DNA of 64,000 nucleotides from Blastobasis lacticolella (Eukaryota > Arthropoda > Insecta > Lepidoptera > Blastobasidae). How positions within the stretch are numbered: the stretch's first letter is position 1; every line of letters starts with the position of its first letter. The position numbers and the translations under genes were made by a program. The stretch lies in contig LR990056.1 of NCBI GenBank assembly GCA_905147135.1, positions 17,246,001 through 17,310,000 on the forward strand, read 5' to 3'. Shown here piece after piece: positions 1 to 13,500 of this stretch. The notes beneath the pieces were generated by a model. The model was not told the origin of the DNA. It ran no database searches and saw only the letters and a list, made by a program, of their open reading frames with translations.

Positions 1-587
1 CTAAAGAGACCTCTAATATATCTCTTGAACTATCCCTTGAGCTCATTCCACATCCGAATCGTAGAAGCGGGAAACGTTATTTCGTACCACTGGTGACCAA
101 CAGAGGGTCTACGTAGTTGGGATGAGTACTCAGCCCAAGGCGGGTGGTGCGATGGCGGAATTGTGCTGTGGGCACCACATCAAAAAGTTCCTCAGAACAC
201 TGCCCAATCACAGGAAGCCAAAGTCCCTTCGGTTAGCCAGTGGTTCTAACTTGCTTGTTTTTATGGGATCGTCGACAATTCGTACAGCGAGTCTCTAGGA
301 GCCCAGAAGATTAAGCAGGTCGGCAGGTCGGCCCGAAGATAAGAACAATACTCTGTGCCTTGTACAGCAGCAGTCTAATTCGGCTTTCCGACACCTATCA
401 AAAACTTTATCAAAATAACAGTAAATTGTAGTTCTAATTAGGAAATTGTAGTTATAACAAAATCATTTAGTAAGAGCTACTTTTAACTAGAAAAATCACG
501 CTGTAACTGAAAATAGGATTTCACTGTAACATATACATTTGTGGAAACTTTTCATCCTCTTCTCAATAGAGCAGCTTGCGTTTTATA

Positions 588-840
588 TAGGTAGAGCTCG
601 TCTAGTCTAAGATGACGCGCCCCACTACTTAGTTAGTTGATTTCGATGTGTGAGTGCAAATATTGATAACGACGCTTCATCTGTGTGGGAGCCAATGAAC
701 GACGCGTGTTCCTACGTTTGGCAACTGAATGACCAATTACAACGGCATTTGTATATGTATTGCGTCCATATTTTAAACTTGCTTGTGTGCGGTAATGCGA
801 TAGTGGGGCGCGTCATTTTAGATTAGACGAGCTCTACCTA
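588..840. mobile_element. MITE-like element, about 253 bp
   Basis: The ends TAGGTAGAGCTCGTCTA are inverted copies, and the arms match for about 40 bp through GACGCGCCCCACTA with two mismatches. The interior is non-coding. The target duplication is unclear. Confidence 0.7.
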
Positions 841-1066
841 CTTTTACAGTAATTGATTATCAATGAATCGTCACTGATGGTTACAATTTCGTTAAGGGCG
901 CAATACTAACGAGACACGGGGGCGAAACCGCGTTATGTACGCCAAGATTATGATGATGTGAATGAGCCTCGTAAATGACGAGCGACCCGCCTCGGTTTCG
1001 CACTAGTGTTCTCGGAGTTTCTAGTACCTCAATGATTAAGTACTCATTTAAAGTTACGTAGTTATG

Positions 1067-1415
1067 CGCCGGTGACCGAGTAGTTAAGGTATCCGACTCA
1101 TAAGCTAGAGGTAGCGGGTTTGAATCCCTTTGCGGCCATGTATCAATGACTATTTTCTGTGTTATGCACATTAATTGAATGCTAACCGATGCTCCTACGT
1201 TGAGAGGAAACATCGTAATGAAACCTGCACATTCAGACGATTGAATGTGTAACCATGATCCAGTCAGGTCAAGTTTCCTTGGTAGCAGGGTCACGAATGT
1301 CAGATGACAATTGCCCCGCTGTAATTATCTGATCTACCAAATCCTGTATCATGGTCAATGCGGATACCGTGGCTCTGGTTCGCGAGATCAGAAACGGGAC
1401 ATTAACGTCTAGATA
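1067..1415 (+). repeat. SINE A (tRNA-headed), near full length
   Basis: The head has an A-box-like GTGACCGAGTAGTTAAGG and a B-box-like GGGTTTGAATCCC, followed by a body with AACCATGATCCAGTC and a tail ending GACATTAACGTCTAGAT. The same body recurs at least ten times in the window. Confidence 0.8.
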
Positions 1416-1859
1416 AATGCTTAAGTACGCATTTAAAATTACATAGTTCTACGTTCTACAGGCTACACGGCCTGACCTTCACTCTCCTACGGATATCGCC
1501 ATTTCCGTTCTCATCCCGTTCAGGAACTACGTCAGCTTTCGCATGCTGAGCGGCGCTCAGCTTTCTAATGAGGCCAGTAAATTACAGCCGGAGGAATAAG
1601 TGTTTTGGTGTGATAATCGAGCATTCAGCCCACCTGATGAGAAGAGGTAACCATCGCCCGTAACACCTACCATTCATGGATTTAGGATACATGCAACATA
1701 AATGCAGAACCGCAGATGCGTTTTTACTCTGAGTTATCCTTCAAACCGGAACACAACAATACAAGTTGCTGCATGGTGGTAGAAATAAATAAGGCGGTGG
1801 TACACACCCAGGCAGACTCCTCAGGCTTGATAGATTCCTACCACCTGATAAGTATTACG

Positions 1860-4189
1860 CCTGATAGGTGGTGCATAAGAATTGAATGACTACTCTGACC
1901 CGCACCCGAAGAATGAACACATTTATTATACGGTTACGCCACTTGCGACCTAATGTAGGAAATCCATATCCCGAACATAGGAATATATTTAAATAGAACA
2001 GGGTACAGTACAAGTCGATTAATAATGCATACATAATGGCTAATTTCACTCAACACTGGCGACAGAGGCGATGCTCCACGAAGCAGAACTATGCATATTA
2101 GCCGATGTGCAATAACTAACTGCCATTTACATATCTGTACTTGTACAGATATTCCTTAGTTTAAGATTACAGTGGTTGTATTCTTACGATTAAATAAATA
2201 ATTTTGAAATTGAAATTCTTAATTGTAGATTGGACTGGATTCTAGAGCTAAAACACTTAGCGTATCAATGCGCAAATGTCGTAACGAGTTTGTCGAATTG
2301 GCGTAAAAAGGTTCATCCATTAACTGTTCTTGAGTATGTAATTGGAACATTGACTCTTAAATATCTACTATGACTGTAGAGAAAAGAATTATTTCGTACA
2401 TTTTCGCGTCCACCTAGGGTCTATAACGACATTGCGGGGGCTATGTAGTCATCGTACGTCATCAGACAGTCTCTGCCGTTTCTAACCGAGAATCGAGAGT
2501 CCTTAATTGGCACACATTACTTTTAAGCTCGTTTGGTATTTCGTTTGGATTCTTCAACTTGATATCGGACGTTCTGAGTGAACGTTCAAACCCGCGTATT
2601 TTTTGGTAGCTACTCGTCTGATTTCCAGGCTATAGACGTAGGAGTTCCTTTGTGGTTGGTTTTGACCAACAGTTGGTTTGTAAAGTAGGTTATGTGTATA
2701 TTATATTAAAACACTGCAATTAATTAAGAATTAAGATTAGTGTTAGTTAGATACAGTGAATATTGCTCTGATGTGAGTCCTAAATTTTGTAGGCTTTGGA
2801 TTAAATATATCCAGTCCAATTACAGAATCTAGATTATTATATTACGTGCGGCACATTCCAGTGATGGGGTTATAGAACGTGTTTGTTGAGCGAACATGTT
2901 TTAAAAAACTGAAAATTAGCGATGAAAATACAGAATAGGTATGTTAACTTAAAGTTAAGTAGATAATAAATTAAAAAATAAAATTTATTAAAATATTACA
3001 TATAAAAACAGACTCTAAATCGATGCCAAGCGGAAGCGTTTCCAGAATGCAGTTTATATATTTTGTATATATCAATGTATTATCCTAATTCAATAACTAC
3101 CTTACATTAGGAAAAGAACAATGAATATAATTGGTATTAATGCCGTACCTGCAATGAGTGAGAGAGCGAGAGCGAACGTTTAATTCAAATAAACGGGTCC
3201 ATGTGTGGTCCTGTGTCTTATTAAAATACTGGTCACGGCCAAAATTGACCGACCTATACATATCATGCAGTGCCAATAATTTTGAAGAATATAGGTTATT
3301 TCCAATTAGTGTGTAATAAAATAGTAGTACCTATCCATATAAAAATATAGTACCGTTTCTTTATTATTTTTAAGCAGTTTTTATGTATGTTTTTTTTTAT
3401 TTTTTATGTCATACGGTAGGCAAACAGGCAAGCGGGCCACCTGATGGAAAGTGGTCACCACTGCCTGTAGACATTAGCAAAACCAAGAGTATCGCTAATG
3501 CGTTGCCCACCTCTATAACACGTTGCTCTGGCAGCAAAAAGGCAAATGCCCCTCCACTGCCAAAGCCACGGTTCCCTAAATCCCCACCCCATGGAGCACT
3601 GGAAACCTTACTCACCGGCAGAAACACAATACAATTTAAAAGAGTATTGTTTAGCTGCGATATTCTGTAAGGTGGAGGTACTTTATTATTATTATATCTC
3701 TTATGTATTACTTTGTCGAAGACCCATTCACTATACTACTGGAAACCACATAATAGTGTGGTAGTAAAATTACGTAGGTTTTTATTTACGGAAAAAGAGT
3801 ATTTATTGACCAAATGGCTCTTATATACCCGAAGAAAGGGTTGTCGCTGAAATTACCATAGTAAAAGTTGTTTGTTCTCACGAGCTCATGCATTCCCCTT
3901 GGTATCAATAATTAATTTAAAGTCAGCCTGTATAGCTTATAGGTTGTAATTTATCTCGAAATTTAACGTGGTTCCCGTGGGAATTGATCTGAGTCTGGAC
4001 CGATTTATGTAACAAAATTACACGCGAAAGAATTTGCGGTCAAAAGCTAGCTTCTTTTTTTTTAGCCTCTTTCGTCCCACTGCAGGGCAAAGGCCTCCCT
4101 ACCCATCTTCCACGACATACCGTCGGATGCTTTCCTCGGCCAATCCTTATAAAAGGAATCTTGCTGCAGCCATGCAGTAACCCTCGGCC
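1860..4189. other. Non-coding, mostly unrecognised
   Basis: AT-rich sequence with no convincing exon. 3405-3525 has repeat-like GCAAACAGGCAAGCGGGCCA. 4060-4110 has the repeat-like CACTGCAGGGCAAAGGCCTC shortly before the UNC93-like start codon. Confidence 0.5.
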
Positions 4190-7100
4190 ATGGGCAGCCT
4201 GCCGGACCTGGCGGAGCGGACGCGGGCGCCGTCGCGCGCCGCGCGCACCATCTCCGACCCGCACCGCCACCGCGCCATCCTCGCACAGGTTAGTTCGTTT
4301 ACGCATTCAACAACCCGTGCCATGCTGTTCCATTCCACTGCGTTCTGTGTCATTCCGTTACATTTTGTTCCGTTGTTGAATGCAACGGAACCCGTCACGG
4401 AGATATATTCGTTCCTATGAGACCGAAGAGAAAGAAACGATTGAAATATATATTTAAATGTCCTTCTCAATAAATACATTTTGATTTGATTTGAGGCTGA
4501 GAGAATTTGTCTGCACTAAGGAACGGAAGATGTAGGGAGACCAGGTGCGCGCGCCCAAAATAGCCACCGGCAAGTAAGCGCATCTACCGTGATTAGTTCT
4601 GACGCGGTCCATATGACCGAAAGGTTGTTAGGACCTTAGATGTCCAAAACCAAGTCGTGAGACTGTTCATACAGTTAGGCTGTCTGACAGGTCCTGTGTG
4701 GCGATCTCCTGGCTCCGCCAGTAAAGCTGTCGCAATGCGAATGCGATTTTGTCTGAATGCATAGCTGTAGTTTCTGAAACAACAGCTATTCGATCATGAA
4801 AATCCTTTCTCAAACGCGTTCTAAAGTTCATTATCTTCTTACTAGAGTATCTATGCAAATTTAGATTCTATATTCCCGTCACTCATCCCGCCCTAAACTT
4901 CACAGTTGCCCGTGAGCACGATATGCCGGAAAGAGTGGTTATGGCTGGCCATGAAACCGCGACGCGGCACGCGGGGCGCCGCCGCAGCCGCCGCCAACAC
5001 GAGCACGACGCACACCACCAGCACCCTGCCTGCGGGTAGCACTATGCACGCAACGAGTGCGACGCACGCCAACGCCTCAAGAAGACGAGATTCCGCCGCG
5101 TCATCAGTCGGTGCTGCCTCCGTGCGACGCCTTCTAGCACGACCACCAGCTCGAATCCCACGCCCGGCTGTGGCTCGATTCACTCTACTCTGCGTATCAA
5201 GTGGACTCTGCGCTACAGCATTACTTCCATTCACAGCATTCGCTGGCGCGGAAGCAGCTGCTATACCTCTAGCTATCATGCACGCGATATCTGCAGCCGT
5301 CGCTCCGTTCTCCCCGCTCATACTTCAAAAGACTGGGACGCGATTGGTGGTGACTTTAGCTCATATGCTGGTGTTTCTGTTACTGACTGCGCATACGGTT
5401 GAGACGCCGCTAGCGGTGCTTCAACTGTTGTATGCGGCGTGTGGCGCTGCGCTGTCGCCGATGTATTTGGCGTTGGCGGCGTCGGCGGCGGCGCTGGCGC
5501 AGGCGGCGGGAGATGAGGCGCGACGGAAGGTATGTATTACCATGTTATCATCTGCTTTCTATACCTATAGGGGTGTCGTGTTCACTATAAACTGGAACGG
5601 GCCATAATCGATCACTGTTGGCTGGGTACGATCTTTTTAAAGCCCAAAGAGTCACACGTTCAGACGGTCCGCCTGATTGTAAAGCGGCCACCGTTGACCA
5701 AGACATCTGTAATAAGTGGAGCAGATGTGGTGCCGGCATTTGAAGTATCTGTAGACATGCCTTTTAAAGAATCCCATCTTAATGATCTTTTAAAACAAAA
5801 ATAAAACGTCAAGAAGAGACCAGAATTGTGGTCATTAGCCAATTGGTGGTTGTGGTGGTGGTGTGGGGGTGTGGTGGTGGGTAAAATTGCTGTTGGATAT
5901 CCTATAAATAAATAATTAATAAATTAGTACCTACCTAATTTTTTTTCTTAAATAAATTCCATTTACATTTATAAGAAAGGTGCGCCTGATCTCCACGCCC
6001 CAATGTTTTCACATGTTATTACCAAATTAATATTATACATAATAGCAAATTATATTATGTAAGTTCTTAGTATTGCTATCAGTCGTAGCAGTAAACTAAA
6101 CGGTCTATTTTTTTTAAATAATCTGTCTTTAAATGTACAAAAATTGTAAAAGATTTGTTTCTTAAACAAAAAGAAGTAATTGCCACCTAGACTAGCATAT
6201 TAGTGCCACATGTTGATTCTATTCAATATGCCCAGGTGGCGCTGCGTCGAGGCTTGCGGGCGCTCAGAGCCGCCCAAGACGCGGGGCTGGTGGTGGGGGC
6301 GCTGATGCTGGGCGCGGCGCTCCTGATCTGGCCTGAGGAGCTGCAGCTGCCGCCGCTGCCGTTCAACACGTCTGCTAAGTGGCCTTCGGAGGATTACTTC
6401 GCGGAGGAGGATTATGAGGTTGGTAGGATGAACCGTCCTACAGGAATACGGCCTATGTTAACACTAGGCGTGTGTCTGGTATACCTTCCCTGGTATGCTA
6501 AACTCTTTGGTGTATACGCATGTTTCTTTGCATTGATTTAAGCCTTTCTTTTCTAAAAAATTTCGGTGATAGTGATAATTTCTCTAGACGAACCATGCAC
6601 TTTTTGGTTTTATGGAAAGTGAAACCATCAGGCTCCATTCTGTGACACTGAGTTGAGTAGAGTTGAGGCAAAGTGATAAAATTTTAATGATGACAACCTT
6701 TACAAACTTGCTCCATAAACTTGGATTTGGTTTTATGTATAAGCATGGCAGACCAAGTCCAAAATTTCTAGACCCGGCCTTTTCGAACATAGGCTTGTAG
6801 TGTTTTGGTTACTTTTCTTAAATGCCGTAGGTTTTGTGTCACCGCAGCAGACCCTGACTAAACAGGAGTTGCAGCGGTTAAAGCGAGTTGTGAGGCTTTG
6901 CTCGATACCATCATCATCATATCAGCCGAAAGACGCCCACTGCTGGGCATAGGCCTCTCCCAGAGATCTCCACGGCGGCCGGTCCTGTGCCTTCCGCATC
7001 CAGCTGGTACCTGCGATTTACCAGGGCATCGGTCCATCTCGTGGGACCTACTCACCAATTTACTTTCTGTTATCACTTTGTAACAGGAACGAACGTGCGG

Positions 7101-10100
7101 CTCGGCCGGGTGTCCGGCCACGGTGTCGACGGTTGGCACCGCGCTGTCGGCGGACGGGCGGCGCGCGCTGGTAGCCGCGTGGGCGGCGATCGCGTTGGCT
7201 GCTATCGGTTTGTACTTGGCATTTGTGATGATGACTGTTTATCTTATTTATTTCATTTTATTTTAATTGGAAAATTTACATCTAGAATTATTACACGATT
7301 TTATAAACATATTTTGAATGTAATATTTCGCCATTTACAAGTTTTCTCATATAATTATAATAATATAAATTATATTTAAAGACTTATATAATCCAATATG
7401 CTGACAATGATGATGATGACGTATGATAACAAAAATGTTCGACCTAATGTGTATTACGTTAAAAAAGTAACAATCGAATGGCTTAAATGATTTAGTAACA
7501 AATCTAATCGAACAACAATTGAAACGAATGAAAATAGTTCATTCGAATAAATATTTCACTTCATTCCAATGAAAAGAGCGAATTTTTTTCATTACCTAGG
7601 GAGGCACACTGACGGACCGTGCACCTGATAAAAAGCGGCTACCGTCGTCCATGATATTTGCAACCTAAGGAAAACAAATACAACACACTTGAATTGATTA
7701 CTATAACTTGAAAAATTACAAAAAATACCGTTTCGGCGACCTAAGCTATTCAACCAGTCTCCGGCCCCCAGCGAAAGACCTACGTAAAAAAATGTAGGTT
7801 CATACCCCAAGCTTCATACAAAAATGTTCTAATCCACTTGAATTAATTACTATAACTTGAAAAATGACAAAATATACCGTTTCGGCGACCTAAGCTATTC
7901 AACCAGTCTCCGGCCCCCAGCGAAAGACCTACGTAAAAAAATATAGGTACTTATCCCAAGTTTCTTACAAAAACGTTCTAACCCAGACTCTCCCCCCCCA
8001 GGGCTGGGCGTGTACGGAGCGACGTCGGCGCCGTCCCCGCCGCCGGACGCGCGGCCCGTGCTGCGCGATCCGCGCGCGCTTCTCGGCGCCCCCATGGGCC
8101 TCTTCATTGGGATGCAACAGGGATTCATTTATACTTCCTATATTAAGGTGAGAGGGTGTGGGTAGCTAAACATGCCAGCATCGAGGAAGAGGGACCGAGT
8201 ACGGCCTAAGAAGCGATGGATATGAGGATGCAGAAGACCGATGGAAGTGAAATAGAAAGATTAGGAAGGCGGGCTCTGGCAGAAGACGAGATATGCGCTA
8301 AGAAGATGATGTAATATACCTTTTTGTGTGGCCTTCTGCCCCTCATGTAACTCCAAACGCGATTTAAACACCACTCTTCGATCTGAGGTCCTTGGTCCTT
8401 CGGTGGAAGATCCGGTGTATTGATCATTCCGTGAATAGTAGCGCTGTGTTAGGCAGAGTAAAATTCCACAAACATATCTTTTGTATAGGCAGACCTACAG
8501 TACCATATAGGATGTCGATGAAGTGATTGTGACTTTTTATACCACTAAGGTGGCAAACAAGCTTATGGCTTGCCTGATGGTAAGCAGTCACCACAGCCCA
8601 TGGACGTTTGCAATACCACGGGCATCACCTACGTGCTGCTGACCTCGTAGAAATCTTTTCACCCCTTTCTTGTAGTTCTCCATGTTGTACTCCCTAGGGA
8701 TTTCACACACACAACTCCACAACCTTAGTGTGCGTGGGAGAAATTTCATTTGGAACCGCACAGTTTGCCACGAATTTGGCCCCATGGCGTGGATGAACTC
8801 CCAGTCGATGGCGTGCGGTGCGACGATATAATGTAGCTGTAGTGTGTAATGTAAATGTAACTTGTTTGTGCCCAGTGGTACGCAGTATGCGTCGGTGGCT
8901 GGGTCAGTGCGTGGCGAGCGCTCGCCGGCGCTGGCATCCTCGCTGCACTTGCAGCAGGGACCCTCAGCATGGCAGCAGCCAGGGGCCGTCGCGGGGCACT
9001 CGCAGCAGGCGGGGCTGCGGCCCACGCGTCCTTAGTACTGGCGCTGCTGCAATGGCGGGCTGCGAGGACGGACTTGGCCTTGCCAGCTGTAGCGGCGGCC
9101 GCTTGGGGCGCCTGTGCGGCGTTGTGGGATGTGTTGCAGGTATGTTTTGGATACGGACACGCACGATTAGAAGGTATACCTGATGAAAAGCGGCTACCGT
9201 CGTTCAGAACGTAAATATACTACACATCTACAACAACTAAGGGGAGCGGATGCGGTACCAGTCATGCTCTCACTCGTTTTTGCCGAGAGGAGCAGACAAG
9301 AGGCGGTTACCACAAGTCGCGCTAGTGCAATATCAAGTTCTTTGGCGAGTAAAACGACTCTTCATGAATATGAAGACTACGATTATGGTAACATCGGATG
9401 ATTCTGTTTTATAAAAATATAAGTAATTTCACTGATTCCCAATACATAGGTTATTCCTAGTTTGGGAAGCACGGCAGCAAAAATATTTGTGCTTATAAAA
9501 AAATATGGTTCTAGAAGTTTGTCGTGCCTTGCTTGCTTCTCTGCAGTCCTCCTATGACCTCATAAGACCATGTTAGAGGACTATGATGACCATAAAGACC
9601 ATAAAAAAGCTACGTTCTGCTAGGCTGGTATCTGCATCGGCGGCGGCGGCTGGCGCGGCCCGTGGGCGGTGACACTCGGCGCGCGGCACGCCGGCCTCGC
9701 GCTGGCGTGCTGGGCGCGGCACGCGGTGTGTGCGCGCGCGCAGCTGGCTGCGCTTGCCGCGGCGCTGGTCGCGGCTCTGACTGCACATGCCGCGTTGGAG
9801 CTGAGGCTGCGTAGAGGTGGGTGCTGGTGTTTATTCCTTCTTTGTGTGTGATGCCTGATTTATGTTGGTCATGTGTTTAGTGTAGTTGACAAGTACAGTG
9901 GTGTACGGCGCTAATAAATGGCAAACTGTTACCAATTACGACCAGTGTCGAAGTTTTAAGGCGCCGAAAAGGATATGGCATCACCTATTAATGGGTAGCA
10001 ACCTGGATAGATGACGTCCTACAAATGAATTACTTAGACCATCCGGTGGCCCAGTATCGGAGTATCAAGCAGATGTAAGCATGTGTATGTTTTCCCTCAT

Positions 10101-10534
10101 GGCTAAATCAATTTACTTAAAGACTGCACAGAGGTCAGAGGAGTAATCGATTCCAACGTGCATGATCCGCATTGTGCAGACCTACAAGGATCTTTTGGCA
10201 CGCGGCGGAAATCAGAACTAACGCCGCCATGTTGGAAATCTTCACTTTTGACAGACAGCTGGAGTGGTACCGCCGATCTACAATAGTACGACGCCATTTT
10301 GATGCAATTGAGTGTAAACGAATCGCAGCAAGACAGCTCTGGCTCTGGCTTGCTACAATTGCTCCCAACTTAATTGCATCAAGATGGCAGCGTACTATCA
10401 GAGATCGGCGGTACGGCTGCTGGAGTTGATTTTTAACAACCACGTCCTCTGTCAAGTGCCAAAAGATACTTGTATGTCTCCTTTGACAACTATGGTCTCG
10501 CGCAGGCGCCGAGGCGGCCCGTCACCGCTCCTAG
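4190..10534 (+). CDS. UNC93-like multi-pass membrane protein, nine exons
   Basis: Predicted exons are 4190-4288, 4906-5529, 6236-6418, 6848-6889, 7087-7207, 8002-8147, 8876-9139, 9624-9816 and 10506-10534. All have AG/GT borders and keep one frame, giving 566 residues. The ATG is preceded by an in-frame TAA 12 bases upstream. Family evidence lies in the second half: the exon 5 start ERTCGSAGCP resembles the Cys-Gly-x-x-x-Cys block of UNC93 proteins; exon 6 ends GLFIGMQQGFIYTSYIK, like the family's IGxEQ-type helix; exon 7 holds GRRGALAAGGAAAHASLVLA followed by AAAWGACAALWDVLQ, matching the UNC93 WG-x-x-D-A-x-W region. UNC93 proteins are major-facilitator-like and act in channel regulation or receptor trafficking; the role here is unknown. 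Residues 34-120 are Ala/Ser/Thr/Arg-rich and probably cytosolic. Exons are far more GC-rich than introns. Exon 4 is only 42 nt, with a T before its GTGAGG donor. If the last intron is retained, translation stops at 9851 instead. Confidence 0.8.
6905..7050 (-). repeat. LINE 3' end in the UNC93-like gene
   Basis: Antisense copy, CATCATCATATCAGCCGAAA through GCATCCAGCTGGTACC, lying 16 bases after the donor of the 42-nt exon. Confidence 0.7.
7686..7983. repeat. 149-bp tandem duplication in the UNC93-like gene intron
   Basis: Two adjacent copies, 7686-7834 and 7835-7983, both containing CCGTTTCGGCGACCTAAGC and GGCCCCCAGCGAAAGACC with few differences. The second copy ends within 20 bases of the exon 6 acceptor. 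Confidence 0.85.
8537..8825 (-). repeat. Repeat D, long copy, in the UNC93-like gene intron
   Basis: Begins ATACCACTAAGGTGGCAAAC and includes GCCTGATGGTAAGCAGTCAC. It ends about 50 bases before the exon 7 acceptor. Shorter D copies occur elsewhere in the window. Confidence 0.65.
10180..10480. mobile_element. Foldback element in the last intron of the UNC93-like gene
   Basis: Inverted arms of about 55 bp (near 10257-10315 and 10370-10430) share CCGCCGATCT and GATGCAATT. An outer pair shares GATCTTTTGGCAC. Both strands are open for 85-106 codons because of the symmetry; I do not regard these as genes. Confidence 0.65.
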
Positions 10535-13500
10535 CGAAGGAGCACAGCGACGCAGCTCACCGCGCTCGCGCCCAAACCGGAGCACGGGACTGACGAGGCG
10601 CCGCATGTCATCAGTTAATACCGGCTGGTACTAGTTTAAACTGGATATTTGGAGACCCGACCCTGCTTGAAGTGGGATTCGAGAAAGAAGAGTTAGACTA
10701 GTTTAAACCGGATCATACTTAGGTGAGAACACTGATCACACCTGAGTTAAAGAGCTTCTATTTCATTCTCTCCACTGTAACCACGACCACTTTGACAAGA
10801 GTGTACGACCTAAGTCGGAAAGAAAAGATTTCATTCTTAGCAACAATTTAAGCTGATAATCGCTCATTAAATCGTTTAAATTGCTTTATATTGCAAAATC
10901 TTTAAATGGATTGAACTGTTCTTATCTACATTACAATATAAAAAGCACAATTACGATAGTAGGTAATGACCTTGATGAGGGCGTTATGTCCAATTGCACT
11001 AAACTTAGGCGACTCTTAAGTTGGTCTTAACTTGGCCGTAGGATTTTCCTAAGCATTTGGAAGTCACAAAATCGATGTCATACGTGACTTAGAGAGTTTT
11101 GTGGTAAGGCAATGCTATTTCAGTGACTTAATTCAACTTAAGCGTCGTCTAAAGTTTAATGCAATGGGAAATTAGTGTACTTTCTTGTATTGTTTGTTTT
11201 TTATTTTCGGTTATTGGCGGCGTGTAAGTTTCTTTTAAAGCCACGCTGATTTATCTTTGTCTCACTTTATTCTTTGGCTTTTTCTATAAGACCACAGATT
11301 ACACTGAAATTTTTAATATATTGCTCCACCATCTGTCGATATAATTTGTCCCATTTTTCTAAATTAAAACTTGATCAAAAATCATTTTCTGCTCAATTGT
11401 ATGGAAGACTGACACAGCTAATGCCACAGCGTCACTGGCGGTATCATTTTTTACATAACTATGTATGTATGTAGGTATGTATGTTTAGGTCAAATTTTGT
11501 AAGCCTCATTTGACCCAGCTTTCTATTAAGCTGAGATTTGGTATAGCTATATAATTTGGACGACCGTGCATTAATATGGTACCAAAGAGCTGGTCTGATG
11601 ATGGAATCGGAAGTTGGTCATAGGAACTAATAAACGTATAGTGTTTGGGCTATTTGGAATATCGATGTTAGGCTGCCTGCGTATTGGAGCGGAGCGGAGC
11701 TTTGTCAATACAATCCAATTGAATTGCATAAATCTCCGCTCCGCTGTAGTGATTGGTTAATATTGGTACAGCTACGCTCCACTTCGCTCCCTTCAGCTCT
11801 AAAACTTTCATAAATATTTAGAAACATTTGTAAACATTTTTAAACATCACACAAGCAAATACAAAAGTCGCCACACAAGAAGTAACTAATCTTTGCTCTA
11901 GGTTTTCGACTTCGGACTGTTTGCAGAAAGAGTTGTAAATATGTTACACTGGTTTGTGAGCACCATTAAAAACGCAGAACTATTTCTGCACTTATAATCA
12001 TTGTTAATGAACTTTCAACTTAAACGTCATTATTTTATGTTTCATTTTACACGTCCGAATGAAGTCTCTCGTCGAACGTTCGCGCCTTAAAAATGGCTGG
12101 TATTGGATACTGTCAACTGTGGTCACTGTGTTGCAGCCACATATTGCTTTAATAATGTATTAAGTAACACCTCATCATCATAATCATCATCATGATATCA
12201 GCCGAAAGACGGCTACTGCTGGGCATAGGCCTCCCCCAGAGATCTCCACAAAGACCGGTCCCGTGCCTTCCGCATCCAGTTGGTACCTACCTACCTAGAG
12301 GAAGGCCTACCCACGCTGTGTCTTCCGGTACGTGGTCGCCACTCGAAAACTTTTAGTAACACCTACAAGCATGTATACTTACAAAATTAAGGAGTGCGCA
12401 GAAAATATAGATAACGTAAACCATACAGACATTACTTAAATAATAGAATTGCAAATTCAATGTATGCACTGCCCGTTAGAACCTAAGATGCCGTTTGATT
12501 ATATGTATGAGGATTTTCAAATAAATCGGTATTAAAATCTAATTTAAAATAAGGAAGAGAAATAGTACATGTATCTTTCAATTAAACTTTAATGCCTTCT
12601 CAAAATTACGGTGATATCTATTTCCTATACCTAATTTAAATTTAGTAATATAAATAATTATAAATTAAGTCTTAAGAAAAAAATTACGTACATGGTTGTT
12701 ATTTATTTATAGGCTTAAAGGGCACATCAGTATGTCAAACATGTTGTAAAGAACGTAAACTATATTTTAAGCGTAAGAAATGTATAAAAACATTATAAAT
12801 TATGTAACAATAATAAGTATTTTTAATATTAGGTCCTTACCTATGACATTAGCGTTTAATAACTGAATTTTAATACAAGCCAATTTTTTAATTTTTTGGA
12901 AATAGCCGATTCGGTTACGATGAAATTTTTTTTTACAATTTTATTTTGATAACTACTCTTTGCTTAAAGTTACATCTAGTTAAAGAGCCAAAACTGACGA
13001 CAAATGAAAAGGGGTAGTTTCAAATACTTTAAATTTGAGCAAAAAATATTTTTATTCAACTTTAGGGACTTACTGGCATCTAAACATACCATATTTCCGA
13101 AATCAAGTGTTAATTTTGTTATGTTATGTATAATTAAAAATATTTGTGCAAATGTATAATTGCGAAATAATGCCAAATTCGTAGGCAAGGACCCAATATC
13201 ACGTGAATAATAATAATATGTGAGTTATTAGTAGTATATTAACCCACCCATTATTATTTTTGTACCTAGACGTTTAAAAAATAAGCTGATTGACTGTCTG
13301 ACTGACATATCTCCCTATCTGTACTATTCACCTCTAGACCTTCGCATAAAATTTTTAAACATTATACAATTGCAGTTGCAGTGTGTTTCAGCAGTTTCTT
13401 TCCAGAACTCGTTACTTTATTTTTATTTCTATTTTTTTATTCTACGCAGTGACAAACGCGCCCATCTGATGGTAATTAATAATAAAAAAAAACCATCAAA

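Noticed and set aside
10135..10455. Overlapping frames of 85-106 codons on both strands
   Set aside because: They arise from the symmetry of a foldback element inside an intron.
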